From NCBI GenBank assembly GCA_937983035.1, contig CALKAN010000409.1, forward strand, positions 1 through 9,661: a DNA stretch of 9,661 nt, in the 5' to 3' direction. Each line of letters begins with the position of its first letter. Position 1 is the first letter of the stretch. Below the pieces are notes generated by a model that did not search any database, was not told the DNA's origin, and was given only the letters and a program-made list of their open reading frames with translations. Positions 5,521 through 9,661 of the stretch are shown in pieces. The translations under genes and the position numbers were made by a program. Source of the DNA: an uncultured Paenibacillaceae bacterium. GTDB lineage: Bacteria; Bacillota; Bacilli; Paenibacillales; CALAME01.

Positions 5521-5554
5521 AACAAACGGCGTGAATGATTCACGCCGTTTTGTT
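5521..5554. terminator. Bidirectional intrinsic terminator between convergent genes
   Basis: AAACGGCGTGAA (5524-5535) and TTCACGCCGTTT (5539-5550) form a perfect twelve-pair GC-rich stem with a three-base loop. It is extended by AAC...GTT with a single bulge. T's follow on the plus strand (TTTTGTT), and the minus strand reads TTTGTT. It lies between the phosphatase gene (plus) and the copper-amine-oxidase-domain gene (minus), which converge here, and should end both transcripts. Confidence 0.9.
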
Positions 5555-5583
5555 CCACCCTTGCAAACCGGTCAAGTCTATTT

Positions 5584-6495
5584 TTACCAATTAGTCCGCT
5601 CCTTTGACAGTTTCTTATTATTGACGCCGTTTACGGTCCATTCCACTACGGTGCGAAATTGGCCGTTCTCATACACTTCTTTCTCGTGTGACTTGAGCCG
5701 CAAATCGTATTGCCACAATTCTCCCCTTGCATCATACAGCATGCGGTACGTATTTTCCGGTTCAGGCAGCTTGTCAATGACGATCGCAAAGCCGCCGATC
5801 GGTCGAAGCTCGGGCCGAGAGTCCTCATCAGGCCCTGGAACCAGCTCCAGCGGTTCATACGATAACAGCGCCTCGATTTTGGCTGAATCGTTCTCCCCGG
5901 TTACGATCACCGGATGCGGGTAAGGATAACTCCATTGAGGAGGAGTTTTCCACGCTTGCTTCAGCTCCGTTTCGCTTACATACAGCGCGCCTGTCAACGT
6001 CTCCCGCACTTTAACGAGCGGGCGCGCGTCTATGCCCATCCGTTCCACGTCCTGCAGACGGTAATACGTTATGCCGTCCAACCCCATCGTCGTGAGGACG
6101 GGGTAATCACGTCCAAGGTAACGGCCGATCAAGCCTGTCGCATAAATCAGTTCAATTTCCTCCAAATCTTCCTGCTGGTCGTCTAACGCATCATCATCAC
6201 CAACCGGCTCCATGCCCGGCACTCGCGGATTAACGTATATCGTCTTTGTAGATCCTTCCCATGCGATATCTGCGCCTAAATGTTTCGCAATTTCATGCAG
6301 CGGAAGGTAAGTGCGATCTTGGTAAATGAGCGGCGGCAAGGAGAGCTGCTGCAATTCTCCGTTCACTTTGATCTTATAATCTTCGCGCAAAAATGCTTCA
6401 ATTTTTGTAATGGGACCTGCAGCCATTGCGCCTGCAGCAAAGCATGTCAAGGCAATGCCTGCAGCTAGCAGCGATTTTTTCCAATTTGACGCCAT
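5584..6495 (-). CDS. Secreted protein with copper amine oxidase-type N-terminal domain
   Basis: This 303-residue protein has a clear signal peptide: NWKKSLLAAGIALTCFAAGA, with likely cleavage after AMA near residue 26. Residues about 30-90 match the copper amine oxidase N-terminal domain (Pfam Cu_amine_oxidN1), with KVNGELQQLSLPPLIYQDRT and then YLPLHEIAKHLGADIAWEG. In Firmicutes this module is common on extracellular proteins, is usually not joined to an oxidase, and probably acts in cell-surface binding. A very acidic linker (99-114) leads to a C-terminal part (115-303) that I do not recognise; it is rich in Tyr, Pro and charged residues and shows no catalytic motif. No copper or quinone-cofactor site is visible, so it should not be called an amine oxidase. 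The start is ATG at 6495 after AGAGGTG. The upstream in-frame ATG at 6579 lacks a site and would bury the signal peptide. Confidence 0.8.
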   Translation of the reverse strand: MASNWKKSLLAAGIALTCFAAGAMAAGPITKIEAFLREDYKIKVNGELQQLSLPPLIYQDRTYLPLHEIAKHLGADIAWEGSTKTIYVNPRVPGMEPVGDDDALDDQQEDLEEIELIYATGLIGRYLGRDYPVLTTMGLDGITYYRLQDVERMGIDARPLVKVRETLTGALYVSETELKQAWKTPPQWSYPYPHPVIVTGENDSAKIEALLSYEPLELVPGPDEDSRPELRPIGGFAIVIDKLPEPENTYRMLYDARGELWQYDLRLKSHEKEVYENGQFRTVVEWTVNGVNNKKLSKERTNW

Positions 6496-6512
6496 CACTT
6501 TACACCTCTTAT

Positions 6513-6601
6513 CCGTTTTTCTGTTCGTCATCTGCGCCATTGCAAGTTTGTCGAATCGGTTTACTACATTTATCGGCAAGAAGAACAGAAATCGTAAACG
6601 G
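6513..6601 (-). promoter_or_regulatory. Long inverted repeat and 0A-box-like site upstream of the secreted-protein gene
   Basis: In the gap between the sulfatase stop and the secreted-protein start, TTTCTGTTC (6518-6526) pairs perfectly with GAACAGAAA (6583-6591). An alternative register is extended by CCGTTT/AAACGG (6513-6518 with 6596-6601). On the minus-strand transcript this hairpin ends just before the ribosome binding site. The loop contains TTTGTCGAA (6547-6555, plus strand), an exact match to the Spo0A-box consensus TTTGTCRAA. No clear -35/-10 pair was found. Sporulation-linked control is a possibility, not a conclusion. Confidence 0.3.
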
Positions 6602-6603
6602 CG

Positions 6604-7926
6604 TCATTCATCCGTCTCATATCGGTTCTCACGGACGCTGATGCTGTCCTTGCGATTGACCATCGCTCCAATCGGTTTTTTTGCAAGACCGTGCAAGAGC
6701 GGATCCGAAGTTTTCTTCATCCAACATTCCAGTGCATCGGAAAGTTCCTGCTTAATTGCTGCATATCGGGGATGATCAGCAACATTCACTTGTTCCATCG
6801 GATCAATATACAAGTCATGCAACCTCACTTTTTCTCGTTCCTGATCGGCAAATCCGTGCTTGATAAGCCATTCTTTCGGCGGGCTGTCATCGATGTTAAC
6901 AAGAATAGGCTTCGCATAATCATCATAATATCGAATCAACTTATACTGTTTCGTCCGAATGCTGCGCATCGGTTCATAAGCAGCATGATAATTTACTTCT
7001 GCATAAACAGAGGTGTTCACTTCTCCTGTTTGCCTGCGCAAAATCGGCATGAGCGACCGGCCCTGCAGCCAATCCGGCTTATCTAATCCGCCCAAATCAC
7101 AAAGTGTTGGAAATAAATCAATGTGTGAAACGAGCGCGTCGGAAACTTTTCCTGCCAATGCATTTCCGGGGAATGCAACGATTAGCGATACGCCAGTGCC
7201 TGCATCGTTTAATGTACACTTCATTCCCGGGAACGCAATGCCGTGATCGGTCGTGTAAATAATGACGGTTTCATCTTCCAATCCCGCTTCTCTCACCGCA
7301 TTCAACACTTCGCCTGCGCAGCGATCCATCCAAGCGGCAGATGCGATGTATCTTGCCATATCTTCCCGATTTTCAGGAGTATCCGCCAACGTAGAGGGCA
7401 GTGAAACATAGCCGGCTGCTTCCGGCTCTGACGCTTGCAAAAATGGACGGTGCGGTAAAAACATTCCGTAAAACAAAAAAAACGGCTTTTGTTTCCGGCT
7501 GTTCCGGCTGCGAATATAATCAGCCGCCAGTTGAGCATGAATCCAATCTGATTCTTTGTGCGAACGGGGTTTCGAGTCAAGACGAAGAATACGGTCATAA
7601 CCGAGCAGCTCAGGTGATGCAGCTTCGTGCTGAACGCCGGACAAAACGGTTTCATATCCGCAGCGGCTTAAATAGGAAGCGAGATGTTTCGAATGATCAT
7701 TCATTTGAAAACCGCGATGAACAAGGCCTAACATACCGATCGAATGCGGCGCCATCCCGGACAGCATGGCTGCTCGGCTGGGGGAACAAGTGGGGGCAGC
7801 GCTGTGAGCTTGCCGAAATACCGTCCCTTCGCGCGCGAGCGCCATGAGATTCGGAGTTGGAACGGAACAGCCGTACGGTTCGATGAATCTGCCGGTGTCA
7901 TGACTGTGCAAAATGATAATGTTCAA
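6604..7926 (-). CDS. Type I (formylglycine-dependent) sulfatase
   Basis: This protein hydrolyses sulfate esters or sulfamates and is 440 residues long from the chosen start. The sulfatase signature CSPSR (Cys47 to Arg51) fits C/S-X-P-X-R, whose cysteine is oxidised to the catalytic formylglycine. The N-terminal HSHDTGR (residues 7-13) supplies a metal-binding aspartate, and YTTDHG in the second half supplies the second metal pair. The SHDTG and CSPSR context resembles heparan N-sulfatase-like (SGSH-type) enzymes, but the substrate cannot be fixed. No signal peptide is seen, so it may act in the cytoplasm on imported oligosaccharides. No maturase (FGE or anSME) gene is in the window. The start is TTG at 7926 after AAAGGGTGAGGG; the in-frame ATG at 7947 lacks a good site. 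The KDG kinase gene ends 91 bases upstream on the same strand. Confidence 0.9.
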   Translation of the reverse strand: MNIIILHSHDTGRFIEPYGCSVPTPNLMALAREGTVFRQAHSAAPTCSPSRAAMLSGMAPHSIGMLGLVHRGFQMNDHSKHLASYLSRCGYETVLSGVQHEAASPELLGYDRILRLDSKPRSHKESDWIHAQLAADYIRSRNSRKQKPFFLFYGMFLPHRPFLQASEPEAAGYVSLPSTLADTPENREDMARYIASAAWMDRCAGEVLNAVREAGLEDETVIIYTTDHGIAFPGMKCTLNDAGTGVSLIVAFPGNALAGKVSDALVSHIDLFPTLCDLGGLDKPDWLQGRSLMPILRRQTGEVNTSVYAEVNYHAAYEPMRSIRTKQYKLIRYYDDYAKPILVNIDDSPPKEWLIKHGFADQEREKVRLHDLYIDPMEQVNVADHPRYAAIKQELSDALECWMKKTSDPLLHGLAKKPIGAMVNRKDSISVRENRYETDE

Positions 7927-7957
7927 CGATCCCTCACCCTTTCTCATCGACGTTCTA

Positions 7958-7976
7958 TGCTTGAACCTTGCTTGAA
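7958..7976 (-). repeat. Tandem direct repeat upstream of the sulfatase gene
   Basis: TGCTTGAA occurs twice (7958-7965 and 7969-7976, plus-strand reading), separated by three bases. The 11-base period, about one helical turn, places both copies on the same face of the DNA. It lies about 30 bases upstream of the sulfatase TTG start, between that gene and the KDG kinase gene, and could be a regulator site. No promoter was identified beside it. Confidence 0.35.
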
Positions 7977-8017
7977 TTATCAACTCACTTGCCGGCGTGA
8001 ATGCCAAGCTGCTTGCA

Positions 8018-8986
8018 CTATCTTTCCACATGTTTGTCACGACGCAAAAAGGACTGCACCTGCGTCCAATCCGGCAAAGCTTCCCAATCACCGTGCGACT
8101 GTATGACAATGGATCCGTTCAAATTGCCGAGGCGAACCGCTTCCGGCAAATCAAACCCTCTTAACACACCGGATAAAAATCCAGCGCAAAATGCATCGCC
8201 TGCGCCAACAGGATCAACAACTTGCTTAACAGGAATATACGGAACAGCTTCACAAGTCCCCTCGCTTACGATCATCGTCTCGCTTTCGCCGCCTTTCACG
8301 ATCGATACGGCAGAAATCCTCTCCAGCTTTCTGCGGATGCGTTCCCAGTCGTCCGTCTCGTACAACAGATGCAGTTCATCCAATCCCGGCAAGAAGTAAT
8401 CCGCCATTTCCGCAAGCCGCAGCAAAACTGTTCTCGCTTCTTCCAAAGACCACAATTTTAAGCGGAGATTCGGATCAAAACTTATTTTGACCTTATGTTT
8501 CCGCGCAATTTCAACAGCTTTCCAAACGGCTTCCCGGCAAGTCGGGCTGAGAGCCGGAGTAATGCCGGTGATGTGCAATATTTTCGCTTGACGGATGTAA
8601 GCTTCATCGATATGTTCCGGCCCCAGTTCGCTCGCGGCAGAATGCTTGCGATAATAATAAACCGAAAGCCCTTGAAAACTCTGTTCTCTCAGCATCAGGC
8701 CCGTAGAAGCCGTTTCTGAAAACGTCACTTGCGATACATCTATCCCTTCGCCGCGCACTGTTTTGAAGATGTGCCTTCCAATCGGATCATGGCCAAGCCT
8801 GCTGAACCAGCCAACCCGGTGACCGAGCCGCGCAAGCCCAATCGCCGCATTCGATTCCGCTCCTCCAAAACTCTTCTCAAATCGATGCGCATGTTCAATC
8901 CCTGCCGCCCCTTCCGGCATCAACAGCCCCATCGTCTCGCCAAACGTCACCACTTCCAAACTTTTTTCTGCATGGCCATCTGTCAT
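8018..8986 (-). CDS. kdgK: 2-keto-3-deoxygluconate kinase (PfkB sugar kinase family)
   Basis: This 322-residue cytosolic kinase has both PfkB landmarks: the N-terminal FGGAESNAAIGLARLG (residues 40-55), which binds the sugar, and the C-terminal DPVGAGDAFCAGF (258-270), whose Asp264 is the catalytic base and whose GAGD forms the anion hole. The block YYYRKHSAAS (110-119) is typical of KDG kinases and favours this over ribokinase or fructokinase. The reaction makes 2-keto-3-deoxy-6-phosphogluconate from KDG, an intermediate of uronate breakdown (pectin, alginate, glucuronate), using ATP. The start is ATG at 8986, ten bases after AGGGGG. An upstream in-frame ATG at 9031 has no site at usable distance. 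It lies 69 bases after the GH43-like gene and 91 bases before the sulfatase gene, all on one strand, so probably one transcript. Confidence 0.85.
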   Translation of the reverse strand: MTDGHAEKSLEVVTFGETMGLLMPEGAAGIEHAHRFEKSFGGAESNAAIGLARLGHRVGWFSRLGHDPIGRHIFKTVRGEGIDVSQVTFSETASTGLMLREQSFQGLSVYYYRKHSAASELGPEHIDEAYIRQAKILHITGITPALSPTCREAVWKAVEIARKHKVKISFDPNLRLKLWSLEEARTVLLRLAEMADYFLPGLDELHLLYETDDWERIRRKLERISAVSIVKGGESETMIVSEGTCEAVPYIPVKQVVDPVGAGDAFCAGFLSGVLRGFDLPEAVRLGNLNGSIVIQSHGDWEALPDWTQVQSFLRRDKHVER

Positions 8987-9055
8987 CTTCACCGTTCCCC
9001 CTAACAAGTGAACGAACGCTGTCCGTTCCATTCCAATGTAAATGATGTTTCCTCT

Positions 9056-9661
9056 TCATATTCCATCCAAAGCAGGCAGCTTCATCAAGTCTATGCTGTC
9101 TAACTCAACCATCATGCGGGATGTGAGCTTCACTTCGATCGTGTTCACCCCCTCTTCCAATTCAATCTCTGTACCGATCACCGCCCAGCTGGATGCGCCG
9201 GAATAGTCGACGGTCATCAATCGCGTCTTCTCGCCGTTCAACACAATTTGCAGCACATACCGCTCCTTGCTCTCGCCAATGTTTTTCACACGGCTGAACA
9301 TTTTGTACAAACCAGCTTCGTCGACCTCTGCTTCATAAATAACGGTTTGTTCCCCGTTGCCGGCACGAACAACCTTGTGCCCGCCGGAAGCGGTAACATC
9401 TTCACGAATTTCCAGCCCGCCTGACAGCTCAGCTTCTTCTGCCTCAAAGCGCAAACGGCCAGGCTCTCCAGAAGGAGCAGGAATCGGCATGTTTGGATCC
9501 AGCGGCTCACCCAAGTTCGGCGTATCGTCATCATACCATGTAAACGGCTGCGCTCGCACCAGCCGCGTCCACCCCGCTCCGCTCCATTTGGCCGTATGAT
9601 AGACGAACCAATCTTCCTTGCCATCAGGCGATGACGTAAAGCTGTGATGTCCCGGTCCAAA
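9056..9661 (-). CDS. GH43-like glycoside hydrolase, C-terminal part with CBM6/35-type module (5' end outside window)
   Basis: Only the last 201 residues are visible; the reading frame is open to the right edge, so the gene continues beyond it. The fragment begins GPGHHSFTSSPDGKEDW and continues FVYHTAKWSGAGWTR, then VRAQPFTWYDDDTPNLGEP. This is the closing part of a GH43 five-bladed propeller, in which the GPGH-S segment with its histidine lies at the centre. GH43 includes arabinofuranosidases, xylosidases and relatives, so the specificity is open. After a Pro-rich linker (PIPAPSGEP), RLRFEAEEAELSGG opens a beta-sandwich carbohydrate-binding module of CBM6/CBM35 type, which runs to the end (SIDLMKLPALDGI). 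GTG at 9559 is only an internal codon, not a start. It is the first visible gene of the cluster with the KDG kinase and the sulfatase. Confidence 0.8.
   Translation of the reverse strand, partial: FGPGHHSFTSSPDGKEDWFVYHTAKWSGAGWTRLVRAQPFTWYDDDTPNLGEPLDPNMPIPAPSGEPGRLRFEAEEAELSGGLEIREDVTASGGHKVVRAGNGEQTVIYEAEVDEAGLYKMFSRVKNIGESKERYVLQIVLNGEKTRLMTVDYSGASSWAVIGTEIELEEGVNTIEVKLTSRMMVELDSIDLMKLPALDGI

Noticed and set aside
9001..9066. A 21-codon minus-strand reading frame overlapping the GH43-like stop and ending before kdgK
   Set aside because: It has no ribosome binding site, its composition is ordinary, and a frame this short is expected by chance.
9286..9660. Second minus-strand frame open to the right edge
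   Set aside because: It overlaps the GH43-like frame, which carries the conserved GPGHHSF and AQPFTW motifs. The alternative translation is Arg/Cys-rich and matches nothing.

Overview
The window looks like chromosomal DNA from an endospore-forming member of the Bacillales, most likely Paenibacillaceae or a relative. The evidence is an alpha/beta-type small acid-soluble spore protein (SASP), strong AGGAGG-type ribosome binding sites with some GTG/TTG starts, sigma-A-like promoters, and an extracytoplasmic protein with a copper-amine-oxidase-type N-terminal domain. The species cannot be fixed from the sequence. No rRNA, tRNA, CRISPR array, insertion sequence or phage gene was seen.

Layout, left to right. 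(1) The N-terminus of a secreted lipoprotein, probably an ABC-transporter solute-binding protein, runs leftward off the window. (2) metK (S-adenosylmethionine synthetase, minus strand) ends in a strong intrinsic terminator and begins after a sigma-A promoter and a structured leader of about 140 nt that does not look like an S-box. (3) A divergent SASP and a small membrane-anchored or exported protein of unknown function, both minus strand, each have their own promoter signal. (4) An unrecognised 111-residue protein (minus) has an intrinsic terminator inside its own 5' leader. (5) Divergent from it, on the plus strand, lie a Mug-type mismatch-specific DNA glycosylase and a PP2C-type protein phosphatase. 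They are followed by a structured intergenic stretch and a strong bidirectional terminator. (6) From about 5.6 kb to the right edge all genes are on the minus strand: a secreted protein with a copper-amine-oxidase N-terminal domain, a type I sulfatase, a 2-keto-3-deoxygluconate (KDG) kinase, and the C-terminus of a glycoside hydrolase family 43 (GH43)-like enzyme with a carbohydrate-binding module.

The last three genes fit together as a small carbohydrate-use cluster, transcribed in the order GH43, kinase, sulfatase: glycan trimming, desulfation, and phosphorylation of a uronate-derived keto-sugar. The left part is housekeeping and sporulation genes.

No clearly new multi-gene system is visible. 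The most unusual signals are in RNA and small proteins: the metK leader, the leader attenuator of the 111-residue gene, a pseudoknot-topology repeat after the phosphatase gene, and an enlarged SASP that seems to carry two protease-recognition motifs.
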